NCBI RefSeq assembly: GCF_022436705.1
Contig: NZ_JAKUHT010000025.1
Span: 1 to 64,000, forward strand
Source: Nocardioides sp. CFH 31398
Lineage (GTDB): Bacteria; Actinomycetota; Actinomycetes; Propionibacteriales; Nocardioidaceae
Length of the DNA: 64,000 bases
Direction: 5' to 3'
Part shown: positions 40,125-49,600 of the stretch, piece by piece
Numbering within the stretch: the first letter of the stretch is position 1
How the letters are laid out: each line of letters opens with the position of its first letter
Notes under the pieces: model-generated
The model's database searches: none
Seen by the model: the letters and a program-made list of their open reading frames with translations, nothing else
What the model was told of the DNA's origin: nothing
Translations under genes and position numbers: made by a program

Positions 40125-41540
40125 TCAGCCGACCCGCTGCGCGCGGCCCAGCAGGCCCTGCGGTCGGACCAGCAGCACCAGGATCAGCACCAGCAGCGCG
40201 CCCACGAACTTGAACTCCGCGGGGACGAGCAGGGTGGTGAGCTCGGTGAACGTGCCGATGATGAAGGCGCCGACGATGGCGCCCCAGATGGTGCCGAGAC
40301 CGCCGAGGACGACGGCCGCGAAGACGAGCAGCAGCAGCTTGAAGCCGATCTGGTAGTCGAAGCCCTGCGTGACGCCGAGCAGCGCCCCCGCCAGGCCCGC
40401 GAGCGCGGCGCCACCTATCCACACGATGGAGATGACGCGCTCGACGTTGATGCCGGTGGCGGCGGACAGCGCCGGGTTGTCGGCGACCGCGCGCGTCGCC
40501 TTGCCGGTGCGCGTGTACTTCAGGAACGCGGTGGTGGCGAGCAGCACGGCGACCGCGACCAGGAAGACCGCGATCTCCTTCAGCGTGATCTGCACCGGGC
40601 CGACCTGGATCGGCGTGACGGCGGAGTACTGCGAGTAGTTCTGGCTCTGCGCGCCGGCGAAGTACTGGAAGACGTTGCGCAGGAAGATCGACAGACCGAT
40701 GCTGACGATCATCATCGCGATGATGCCGGTGCCGCGCCTGCGCAGCGGCCTCCACAGCGCCGCGTCGTTCAGCCAGCCGAAGGCGGCCGAGACGACGAAC
40801 GCCGCGATCACGCCCACGATCACCGTGATGTTCAGCCCGCCGATCGAGATCTGGCCCGGGAGGCCGTCGACCGCGAAGGCGACCAGCGCCCCGAAGGTGA
40901 TCAGCTCGCCGTGGGAGAAGTTCGTGAGGCCGGTGGTGCCGAAGATCATCGACAGGCCGAGGGCCGCCATGGCCAGCAGCGACGAGAAGACCAGGCCGCC
41001 CACGGTGAGCTGGAGCGCGAGGGTGAGGCCGCCCGCGGAGCCCGGCAGGGGGTCGCCGATCGGGAACGCCACGGACTGGTCGGAGTCGGTGTTGACGGTG
41101 ATCGTCTGCTCGACGTCGTCGGGGTTCCGCAGCCCTGAGCCCTCCGGGAGCGTGTCCTCGTCGACGGCGACGGTGTAGTCCTTGCCGAGGGCGCTGATGG
41201 GGTCGCCGGGGATGGCGACCGCGAAGGCGCCGTTCTCGTCGGACTCGGCCTGGGCGAGCTCGTTGCCCTCTGCGTCGCTCAGCGTGATGCCCACGCCGGG
41301 GACGGGTGCGGGCGGCTCCTCGCGCAGGTCCCGCAGGCACCCCACGATGTAGATCGACGGGTCGGACTCGTCACGCTCCGGGGCCTGGCAGACGCTACCG
41401 GCGTCCGCGGTGGTGAGCGGTGCGGCAGGACTCGACGCGGTGGCCGCGGCGGCGGGCGCGAGCAGGGCGAGCACCGCGATCACGAGGACTCCGACCGCCC
41501 CGAGGAGGTGGCGAGGAGGCCGGAACAGTAGGGAGCGCAA
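40125..41540 (-). CDS. livH: Branched-chain amino acid ABC transporter permease LivH with exported N-terminal domain
   Basis: 471 residues, about 170 longer than a standard LivH. Residues 1-32 are a signal peptide; residues 50-165 form an exported region with two cysteines (C51, C68) and a beta-sandwich-like stretch, PGVGITLSDAEGNELAQ followed by DENGAFAVAIPG, resembling carboxypeptidase-regulatory or Ig-like folds. The LivH permease (LGLSMIFGTTGLTNFSHGE) follows. TTG 41540 has GGAGGA four bases upstream, a firm start. The extension may meet substrate or LivK; this is inference. Confidence 0.92.
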   Translation of the reverse strand: MRSLLFRPPRHLLGAVGVLVIAVLALLAPAAAATASSPAAPLTTADAGSVCQAPERDESDPSIYIVGCLRDLREEPPAPVPGVGITLSDAEGNELAQAESDENGAFAVAIPGDPISALGKDYTVAVDEDTLPEGSGLRNPDDVEQTITVNTDSDQSVAFPIGDPLPGSAGGLTLALQLTVGGLVFSSLLAMAALGLSMIFGTTGLTNFSHGELITFGALVAFAVDGLPGQISIGGLNITVIVGVIAAFVVSAAFGWLNDAALWRPLRRRGTGIIAMMIVSIGLSIFLRNVFQYFAGAQSQNYSQYSAVTPIQVGPVQITLKEIAVFLVAVAVLLATTAFLKYTRTGKATRAVADNPALSAATGINVERVISIVWIGGAALAGLAGALLGVTQGFDYQIGFKLLLLVFAAVVLGGLGTIWGAIVGAFIIGTFTELTTLLVPAEFKFVGALLVLILVLLVRPQGLLGRAQRVG

Positions 41541-41592
41541 GGGTTCCTCCGTATCGTCGCCCGAGGGGTGGTGGGCGGCATGGGCAGACGGG

Positions 41593-41598
41593 ACTCTA
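41593..41598 (-). promoter_or_regulatory. Possible livHMGF promoter -10
   Basis: TAGAGT on the minus strand, about 53 bases before the livH TTG; no clear -35 box. Confidence 0.4.
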
Positions 41599-41684
41599 GC
41601 GCCGGATCTGCCCGGATCACCGCGCGGGAAGGCGGTGTTTGCGAGTTGTGACCTTCGGGGCCGCGGAGCCCCCCGGCGCCGGCC

Positions 41685-42455
41685 TCAGAACGACGAGACG
41701 GCCCACACGAGCAAGGGCGCGACCAGCAGCGAGGGCAGCAGGTCGGCCACCTTGACCTGCTTCAGGTCGAGCAGTCGCAGGGCGACCCCGATCAGCAGCA
41801 GACCCCCCGTGGCGGTCATCGCCGCGAGCTGGGCGTCGGGGACGACGTCGCCGAGCGTGGCGCCCAGGAGCGTCAGTCCTCCCTGGACGACGACGAGCGA
41901 CACCACGGACGCCGCGACGCCCCAGCCGAAGGCCGCGGCGAACGCGATCGACGCGAACAGGTCGAGCGCGGACTTCAGCAGCAGCTGCTCGGGGCCGCCC
42001 CCGAGTCCCTCCTCCACCGAGCCCAGGATGGTGAGAGGACCGACGCAGAAGACCAGCGACGAGACGACGAACCCCTGGACGAAGCGCACCCGGGCCTCGT
42101 CGGGCGCGCCGCCTCCCGCGGGTCCGCGGCGGACGAGCACCCGCTGCAGCAGGGCTCCGAGGTCCTCGAGCCGGTCCTCGAGCCGCAGCAGCGACCCGGT
42201 GATGCCCCCGAGCAGGATCGCTCCGAGCACGATCAGCATGGGCGCGGAGCCACCCACGGCCCGCGCCAGCGCCGGGTCCGTGACGGCCACCGCGGACGAC
42301 GCGGCGATGAGCAGCGTGACCAGCCCGAGGCCGTCGGTCACGACGGTCCGGGTGCGCTCCGGCAACCGGTCGCCGGCGAGTGCCCCGACGGCCGAGCCGA
42401 GGAGCACGGCGAGGACGTTGACGAGCGTGCCGACCCCGGGGAACACGGGCGCCAT
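41685..42455 (-). CDS. DUF554 family membrane protein
   Basis: 256-residue protein with about seven hydrophobic segments, matching DUF554 (YdfK-like): GTLVNVLAVLLGSAVGALAG at the N-terminus and FVVSSLVFCVGPLTILGS in the middle. Function unknown, probably transport. ATG 42455 is preceded by GGAGGG. Divergent from polA, ending upstream of the livH promoter region. Confidence 0.88.
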   Translation of the reverse strand: MAPVFPGVGTLVNVLAVLLGSAVGALAGDRLPERTRTVVTDGLGLVTLLIAASSAVAVTDPALARAVGGSAPMLIVLGAILLGGITGSLLRLEDRLEDLGALLQRVLVRRGPAGGGAPDEARVRFVQGFVVSSLVFCVGPLTILGSVEEGLGGGPEQLLLKSALDLFASIAFAAAFGWGVAASVVSLVVVQGGLTLLGATLGDVVPDAQLAAMTATGGLLLIGVALRLLDLKQVKVADLLPSLLVAPLLVWAVSSF

Positions 42456-42509
42456 CGTGGCACCCTCCGCGGCCCCCGGCGCCCGCGGAGGGGTGTCGGT
42501 GTCCTGTGG

Positions 42510-42515
42510 CAGAGT
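42510..42515 (+). promoter_or_regulatory. Possible leaderless promoter of polA
   Basis: CAGAGT, six bases, then the GTG start. It lies inside the inverted repeat GTGGC-N6-GCCAC (42506-42521). The first base departs from TANNNT, so confidence is low. Confidence 0.35.
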
Positions 42516-42521
42516 CGCCAC

Positions 42522-45230
42522 GTGAGCCCGACCGTGACCTCCGGCCCTGCCGTCCCCCGTCCTCGGCTGCTCCTCGTCGACGGGCACTCGCTGGCGTACC
42601 GGGCGTTCTTCGCGCTGCCCGTCGAGAACTTCTCGACCACGACGGGCCAGCACACCAACGCGGTCTACGGCTTCACCTCGATGCTCATCAACGTGCTCCG
42701 CGACGAGGAGCCGACGCACCTCGCCGTCGCGTTCGACGTCTCCCGCCAGACGTTCCGCTCGGAGGCGTACTCCGACTACAAGGCGAACCGGTCCGCGTCG
42801 CCCTCGGAGTTCAACGGTCAGGTGTCGCTGATCAAGGAGGTCCTGGACGCGCTGAACGTCCCGTACCTGGAGAAGCCGGGCTTCGAGGCGGACGACGTCA
42901 TTGGCACCTTGGCCACCCAGGCCCGCGCGGACGACTTCGAGGTGCTGATCTGCACGGGTGACCGCGACTCGTTCCAGCTCGTCGACGAGCACACCACCGT
43001 CATCTACCCGATGCGCGGGGTGTCGGAGATGAAGCGCATGACGCCCGCCGCCGTCGAGGAGCGGTACGGCGTGCCGCCGGGCCGCTACCCGGAGCTCGCG
43101 GCCCTGGTGGGGGAGACCTCCGACAACCTGCCCGGCGTCCCGGGGGTGGGTCAGGGGTTCGCGGCCAAGTGGATCAACGCCTACGACGGCCTCGACAACG
43201 TGATCGCCCGCGCCGACGAGATCACGGGCAAGAAGGGGGAGTCGCTCCGCGCGCACCTCGACCAGGTGATGCGCAACCGCTCGCTCAACGCCCTGGTGAC
43301 CGACCTCGACCTCGAGCAGGCCCCGAGCCAGCTGGCCATGCGCCCCTGGGACCGCCAGGCGGTGCACACCGTGTTCGACAGCCTCGAGTTCCGGGTGCTG
43401 CGCGACCGGCTGTTCGAGACGCTGACGTCGGCGGAGGAGATCGACGACTCCGGGTTCGACCTCGCCGGCACCCGGCTGGGCGCCGGCGAGGTCGCGGCGT
43501 GGCTCGACACGCACGCGCAGTTGGGGGAGCGCACCGGGCTGATCGTGGAGGGCACCTGGGGCCGCGGGACAGGGGAGGTGACGGGTCTCGCGCTGGCCAC
43601 CGCCGAGGGCGCGGCCGCGCACGTGGACGTGGTCACCCTCGACCCGGAGGACGACGCGGCCCTGGCCGCCTGGCTCGCCGACCCCGCGGTGCCAGTGGTG
43701 CTCCACGACGCGAAGGGCCCGATGCTCGCCCTGGCCGCCCGCGGCTGGCCGTTGGGCGGTCTCGAGCGCGACACCGCGCTGTCCGCCTACCTGGCCCGGC
43801 CCGACCAGCGCTCCTACGACCTGGCCGACCTCGTGGTGCGCTACCTCAAGCGCGAGCTCAAGCAGGGCGTGACGGACGACGGGCAGCTGGCCCTCGACGT
43901 CGACGGCGAGGAGGCGAGCGAGGCCGCGGAGGCCTCGATGCTGCACGCCCGGGCGGTGCTCGACCTCGCCGCCGCCCTCGACGACGAGCTCGAGGAGCGC
44001 GGGGGCACCCGGCTCCTCGCCGACGTCGAGCTGCCGCTGATCGACGTCCTGGCCCGCATGGAGCAGGTGGGCATCGCCGCCGACGTCGAGCTGCTGGAGG
44101 GTCTCGAGTCGCATTTCGGCGAGGGCGTCCGCGAGCAGGCGCAGGCGGCGTACGACGTCATCGGGCGCGAGATCAACCTGGGCTCGCCCAAGCAGCTGCA
44201 GACGGTGCTGTTCGACGAGCTGAACATGCCGAAGACGAAGCGGACCAAGACGGGCTACACCACCGACGCCGACGCGCTGAAGACGCTGCAGGAGAAGGAG
44301 CCGCACCCGTTCCTCGAGCACCTGCTGGCGCACCGCGACGTCATCCGCCTGCGCCAGACCGTCGAGGGCCTGCTCAAGACGGTCGCGGAGGACGGTCGCA
44401 TCCACACGACGTTCAACCAGCTCATCGCCGCCACCGGACGCCTCTCCAGCACCGACCCCAACCTCCAGAACATCCCCGTCCGCACGGAGGCGGGCCGCCG
44501 CATCCGCGAGGCCTTCGTGGTCGGCTCCGGCTACGACACCCTGATGACGGCCGACTACTCGCAGATCGAGATGCGCATCATGGCGCACCTGTCCGAGGAC
44601 GCCGGCCTGATCGAGGCGTTCCGGTCCGGCCACGACTTCCACTCGGTGACGGCCGCGCGGGTGTTCGGCGTGGACGCCGGGGCGGTGACGCAGGAGATGC
44701 GCGCCAAGATCAAGGCGATGAACTACGGCCTGGCCTACGGCCTGTCGGCCTACGGCCTGTCGCAGCAGCTGCGCATCGACACCTCCGAGGCCCGTGGCCT
44801 CATGGACGAGTACTTCGAGACCTTCGGCGGCATCCGCGACTACCTCTCCGGGGTCGTCGACGAGGCGCGCCGCAGCGGGTTCACGGAGACGATCCTGGGC
44901 CGCCGTCGCTACCTGCCCGACCTCACCAGCGACAACCGGCAGCGCCGCGAGATGGCCGAGCGCATGGCGCTCAACGCCCCCATCCAGGGCTCGGCGGCCG
45001 ACCTGATCAAGGTCGCCATGCTGCGGGTGGACGCCGCGCTGCGGGAGGCCGGCCTGGCCTCGCGGATGCTGCTGCAGGTCCACGACGAGCTGGTCCTCGA
45101 GGTGGCACCGGGGGAGTCCGAGGCCCTGGAGGCGCTGGTGCGCGAGCAGATGGCCGGGGCCGCGGACCTCGCGGTCCCGCTGGACGTGTCGGTCGGCACC
45201 GGAGCGAGCTGGCACGAGGCCGCGCACTGA
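42522..45230 (+). CDS. polA: DNA polymerase I
   Basis: 902-residue repair and Okazaki-processing polymerase. The 5' nuclease domain (LLLVDGHSLAYRAFFALP, FEADDVIGTLA, GDRDSFQLV) is intact. The middle 3'-5' exonuclease-like domain lacks the DxE metal motif (VVTLDPEDDAALAAW instead), so no proofreading is expected, as in mycobacterial PolA. Polymerase motifs are DYSQIEMRIMAHLS, KAMNYGLAYGLSAYG and QVHDELVLEV. Convergent with the flippase gene. Confidence 0.97.
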   Translation: MSPTVTSGPAVPRPRLLLVDGHSLAYRAFFALPVENFSTTTGQHTNAVYGFTSMLINVLRDEEPTHLAVAFDVSRQTFRSEAYSDYKANRSASPSEFNGQVSLIKEVLDALNVPYLEKPGFEADDVIGTLATQARADDFEVLICTGDRDSFQLVDEHTTVIYPMRGVSEMKRMTPAAVEERYGVPPGRYPELAALVGETSDNLPGVPGVGQGFAAKWINAYDGLDNVIARADEITGKKGESLRAHLDQVMRNRSLNALVTDLDLEQAPSQLAMRPWDRQAVHTVFDSLEFRVLRDRLFETLTSAEEIDDSGFDLAGTRLGAGEVAAWLDTHAQLGERTGLIVEGTWGRGTGEVTGLALATAEGAAAHVDVVTLDPEDDAALAAWLADPAVPVVLHDAKGPMLALAARGWPLGGLERDTALSAYLARPDQRSYDLADLVVRYLKRELKQGVTDDGQLALDVDGEEASEAAEASMLHARAVLDLAAALDDELEERGGTRLLADVELPLIDVLARMEQVGIAADVELLEGLESHFGEGVREQAQAAYDVIGREINLGSPKQLQTVLFDELNMPKTKRTKTGYTTDADALKTLQEKEPHPFLEHLLAHRDVIRLRQTVEGLLKTVAEDGRIHTTFNQLIAATGRLSSTDPNLQNIPVRTEAGRRIREAFVVGSGYDTLMTADYSQIEMRIMAHLSEDAGLIEAFRSGHDFHSVTAARVFGVDAGAVTQEMRAKIKAMNYGLAYGLSAYGLSQQLRIDTSEARGLMDEYFETFGGIRDYLSGVVDEARRSGFTETILGRRRYLPDLTSDNRQRREMAERMALNAPIQGSAADLIKVAMLRVDAALREAGLASRMLLQVHDELVLEVAPGESEALEALVREQMAGAADLAVPLDVSVGTGASWHEAAH

Positions 45231-45251
45231 GAGCGCGCCGGGACCGTTCGG

Positions 45252-46508
45252 TCAGCCCGCGTTCTCGGTGAGGTCGCGGACGCCGGGGACCGGTGCTGCC
45301 GCCTCGTCGCGCCGGGTGCGGGTGGCCACGAGCAGCCCGACCAGCACGAGCACGTCGACGGCGGCGACGGCCGCCAGCAGGCGCGGCTCGGTCGTCGCGA
45401 CCGGGGCCGCGGCGAGCAGGGCGGCCATGCCCGCCCAGAGCACCAGCACCGCACGACGGTGCTGGTCGGCGACCACCTGGTAGACGAGGATCTGGATCAT
45501 CGCCAGCAGCGTCCCCACCGCGGCGAAGACCCAGACCAGCGGCTCGATCTCGCGGTAGGCCGCGCCGCCGACGAACACGACGGCGAGCCCGCTCAGCAGC
45601 GCGGCGCCGGCCGTGGCCACGGCACCGATGACGGCGGTCGCCAGCAGGGACAGGCGGGTGGCACGGGTGCGGTCGGCCCCGGAGGCCATGCGTGGGAAGG
45701 CCACGACCACGACGAACTGCGGCAGGAACAGCACTGCCTTGGTGAGGATGAGGCCCCCGGCGTACAGCCCGGCGTTCTCGGCGTCGAGGACCACCCGGGC
45801 CAGGACGACGTCGACGTTGGACAGGGCGAAGAACGCCAGCAGGGCGTGGGAGTTGTGGCCCACCTCGCGCAGCACCACGCGCGTGGACGAGGGCGGAGCC
45901 GGGGCGGTACGACGGCGCCGGAGCACCCGGGCCCCGACGAGGACCGGGACGACCGCGCCGACGGCGACGCCGGCCATCGCTCCCGTCGCGTCGCCGAGCA
46001 GCAGCAGGCCCAGCCCGCCGAGCACCAGTCGTCCGGTGCCCGCGGCGACGTAGATCGCCGACAGCGGACCCCAGTCCTCCTCGCCCTGGAACACCCCGGC
46101 CTGCGCGCCCATCATGCTGAGCGGCGCCGCCGCGAGGGCGACGAACACTGCGGCCAGCGGGGAGGTGAGGTCGAGCACGATCGTGACCACCGGCGCGAGC
46201 GCGAGGCACACGAGGGCCAGCGCGAGCCCCGAGCGCCGGCCGGCGCGCAGGATGCGGGCCTCGATCGCCTCCCGTGCCTCCGGCGCAGCGGCGACCTGCC
46301 GGGCGCCGGTGGCCTGCAGGCCGAGCGATACCACGTTGATCACCAGGAGGAGCCCCATCAGGGCGGCCACGGCGCTGTACTCCGCGGGACCCAGGGCGCG
46401 CGCCGCGAGGATCGTGAAGCCGTAGGTCGTCAGGTTGAGGACGGCCATGGCCACCGCCACGCCGGCGCCGCCCCGCAGCAGCCGGCGCAGGCCACCGCCC
46501 GCGTTCAC
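45252..46508 (-). CDS. Oligosaccharide flippase/MATE-like membrane protein
   Basis: 418-residue membrane protein with about 12 helices arranged as in the polysaccharide-biosynthesis (Wzx/MOP) superfamily: LTTYGFTILAARALGPAEYS at the N-terminus is characteristic. A likely role is flipping a lipid-linked sugar or another large lipid. No glycosyltransferases lie nearby, so the substrate is unknown. GTG 46508 overlaps the stop of a four-codon upstream frame (see 46519). Convergent with polA. Confidence 0.78.
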   Translation of the reverse strand: MNAGGGLRRLLRGGAGVAVAMAVLNLTTYGFTILAARALGPAEYSAVAALMGLLLVINVVSLGLQATGARQVAAAPEAREAIEARILRAGRRSGLALALVCLALAPVVTIVLDLTSPLAAVFVALAAAPLSMMGAQAGVFQGEEDWGPLSAIYVAAGTGRLVLGGLGLLLLGDATGAMAGVAVGAVVPVLVGARVLRRRRTAPAPPSSTRVVLREVGHNSHALLAFFALSNVDVVLARVVLDAENAGLYAGGLILTKAVLFLPQFVVVVAFPRMASGADRTRATRLSLLATAVIGAVATAGAALLSGLAVVFVGGAAYREIEPLVWVFAAVGTLLAMIQILVYQVVADQHRRAVLVLWAGMAALLAAAPVATTEPRLLAAVAAVDVLVLVGLLVATRTRRDEAAAPVPGVRDLTENAG

Positions 46509-46518
46509 GTCGCGCTCA

Positions 46519-46532
46519 CGGGGCCGAGCCTA
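46519..46532 (-). promoter_or_regulatory. -10 box and leaderless mini-frame upstream of the flippase
   Basis: TAGGCT (46532-46527), seven bases, then GTG AGC GCG ACG TGA, whose stop overlaps the flippase GTG as GTGA. The mini-frame would encode VSAT. Confidence 0.35.
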
Positions 46533-46551
46533 GGAGGGGCGCCCACGAGGA

Positions 46552-46599
46552 CGACGGCCGACCGGCCGGGGATGCAGCACCCGGTCCGGTCGGCCGTCG
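46552..46599 (-). terminator. Terminator of the calcium-repeat gene
   Basis: Perfect 14-bp stem CGACGGCCGACCGG/CCGGTCGGCCGTCG with a nested CCGGG/CCCGG stem inside, 16 bases past the stop codon at 46615. Confidence 0.85.
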
Positions 46600-46614
46600 G
46601 CCTCGTGACCGGCG

Positions 46615-49600
46615 TCAGCGGCGGGGGTTCTTCGGCGTCGAGCGGGCGCTCGTCGGGTCGGAGCCCTTCCGGATCTCCTGGCCGTCGCCGACCTTGCCCC
46701 GGTCGGTGTCGTAGTTGGTCGGGTCGGTCCTCCGCCTGTCGAACTTCGTGTTCCTGCTGCCGGTCCTCTCCTGCTTGTCGGTCAGCGAGTCCCCGTCGGT
46801 GTCCTTCCGGGTGGGGTCGCTGCGCCGCTTGCCCACGACGTAGCTCCCACCACGGACCTGGATCCTCTGGTTGATCGCGTAGCCCGTGACCTCGACCCGG
46901 TCGGCGATGCCGTCCCGGTCGGTGTCGCGGCGACACGGGTCGGTGCGGACCGTGCCGATCCGGGACGTCCTGCCCCCGGCGCGGATCACCTTCTGGGTGA
47001 TCGTCACGCCACGGACCTCCTGGCCGTCGCTCAGGCGGTCGCCGTCGGTGTCCGCCTTCAGCGGGTCGGTCCCCGAGGCGCAGGAGCCCGGCGACTGGTT
47101 CACCTCGCGGCCGTCGCTCAGGCCGTCGTCGTCGGTGTCCGGGTCGTCCGGGTCGGTGCCCAGCTGGGCCTCCTCGGCGTCGGTCAGCCCGTCGCCGTCA
47201 CTGTCGGCCGGCGGGGGCAGGTCGTCGGTGCCGTCGAGCGGGTCGGTGCCCCGCTCCACCTCGGCCCCGTCGCTGACGCCGCCGCCGTCGGTGTCGAGGT
47301 CCAGCGGGTCGGTCCCGAGGTCGACCTCGGCGCCGTCGGCCAGGCCGTCGTCGTCGGTGTCGGCGTCGTCGGGGTTCGTCCCGAGCTCCGCCTCCTCCTC
47401 GTCGGTGAGGCCGTCACCGTCGGAGTCGCCGGTCGGCGGCACGTCGTCGGCCGGGTCGTTCGGGTCGGTGCCCGCGCCCACCTCCGTGCCGTCGTCCACC
47501 CCGCCGCCGTCGGTGTCCGCCGCCAGCGGGTCGGTGTCGTACTCGAGCACCTCCTGGCCGTCGGAGAGGCCGTCGTCGTCGGAGTCGCTGTCGTCGGGGT
47601 CGGTGCCCAGGCGCTCCTCCTGCGCGTCGGTCAGCCCGTCGCCGTCGCCGTCCGCGTCGGACGTCGGGAAGTCGTCCGTCGGGTCGAGCGGGTCCGTGCC
47701 GCGCTCCACCTCGGCTCCGTCGAGGACGCCGCCCCCGTCGGTGTCGGGGTCGTCCGGGTCGGTCCCGAGTGCGGCCTCCTCGGAGTCGGTGAGCCCGTCG
47801 TCGTCCGAGTCGACCTCGACGGCCGGCAGGTCGTCGGTGCCGTCGAGCGGGTCGGTCCCGCGGTCGACCTCGGCGCCGTCGAGGACGCCGCCGTTGTCGG
47901 TGTCCGCGTCCAGCGGGTCCGTCCCCAGGCCGACCTCACGGCCGTCGGTGAGCCCGTCGTCGTCGGAGTCGGCGTCCTCGGGGTCGGTGCCGAGCTCGGC
48001 CTCCTCGTCGTCGGTCAGCCCGTCGTTGTCCGCGTCGTCGTCGAGGACCGGCTGGTCGTCGGTGCCGTCGAGCGGGTCGCTGCCGCGGTCGACCTCGGCG
48101 CCGTCCAGGACGCCGCCGTCGTCGGTGTCGGGGTCGAGCGGGTCGGTGCCGAGACCCACCTCGACGCCGTCGGTGAGGCCGTCGTCGTCGGAGTCGGCGT
48201 CGTCGGGGTCGGTCCCGAGCCCGGCCTCCTCGGCGTTCGACAGTCCGTCACCGTCGGGGTCGCCGTCGACCACCTCCTCGTCGTCGGTGCCGTCGAGGGG
48301 GTTGCTGCCCCGGTCGACCTCGGCGCCGTCGCCGACCCCGCCGTCGTCGGTGTCCGGGTCGAGCGGGTCGGTGCCCAGGCCGACCTCGCGGCCGTCGGTC
48401 AGCCCGTCGTCGTCGGAGTCGGCGTCGTCCGGGTCGGTGCCGAGGTCGGCTTCCTCGTCGTTCGACAGGCCGTCGCCGTCGGGGTCGGTGTCGACGACCG
48501 GCTGGTCGTCGGTGTCGTCGAGGGGGTCGCTGCCGCGGTCGACCTCCGGGCCGTCGAGGACGCCGCCGCCGTCGGTGTCGGGGTCGAGCGGGTCGGTGCC
48601 GAGGTCGACCTCGACGCCGTCGGTCAGCCCGTCGTCGTCGGTGTCGGCGTCCTGGGGGTCGGTCCCCAGGCCGGCCTCCTCGTCGTTGCTGAGGCCGTCG
48701 CCGTCGGGGTCGCCGTCGACCACGGGGAAGTCGTCGGTCCCGTCGAGCGGGTCGGTGCCCTGCTCGACCTCGGCGCCGTCCAGCGCGCCACCGTCGTCGG
48801 TGTCCGCGTCCAGCGGGTCCGTCCCACGCTCGACCTCGTCGCCGTCCGACAGGCCGTCGTTGTCGGTGTCGGGGGCCGTCGGGTCGGTGCCGGCGTCGAC
48901 CTCGTCGCCGTCGTTCAGTCCGTCGTCGTCGGTGTCGGCGTCCTCGGGGTCAGTGCCGAGCTCGGCCTCCTCGTCGTCGGTGAGGCCGTCGTTGTCGGCG
49001 TCGTCGTCGACGACCGGCTGGTCGTCGGTGTCGTCGAGCGGGTCGGTGCCGCGGTCGACCTCGTCGCCGTCGCTGACGCCGCCGTCGTCGGTGTCGGCGT
49101 CGAGCGGGTCGGTGCCCAGCTCCACCTCGACGCCGTCGGTGAGGCCGTCGTCGTCGGAGTCGGCGTCGTCGGGGTCGGTGCCCAGGTCGGCCTCCTCGTC
49201 GTCGGTGAGGCCGTCGTTGTCGGCGTCGTCGTCGGCGACCGGCTGGTCGTCGGTGCCGTCGAGCGGGTCGGTGCCCCGGTCGACCTCGGCGCCGTCACTG
49301 ACGCCGCCGTCGTCGGTGTCCGGGTCGAGCGGGTCGGTCCCGAGGCCGACCTCGCGGCCGTCGCTGAGCCCGTCGTCGTCGGAGTCCGCGTCGTCGGGGT
49401 CGGTGCCGAGGTCGGCCTCCTCGTCGTTGCTCAGGCCGTCGCCGTCGGGATCGGTGTCGACGACCGGGAGGTCGTCGTTCCGGTCGAGCGGGTCGGTGCC
49501 GCGGTCGACCTCGGCGCCGTCGCTGACGCCGCCGTCGTCGGTGTCGGGGTCGAGCGGGTCGGTGCCGGAGTCCACCTCGACGCCGTCGGTGAGGCCGTCG

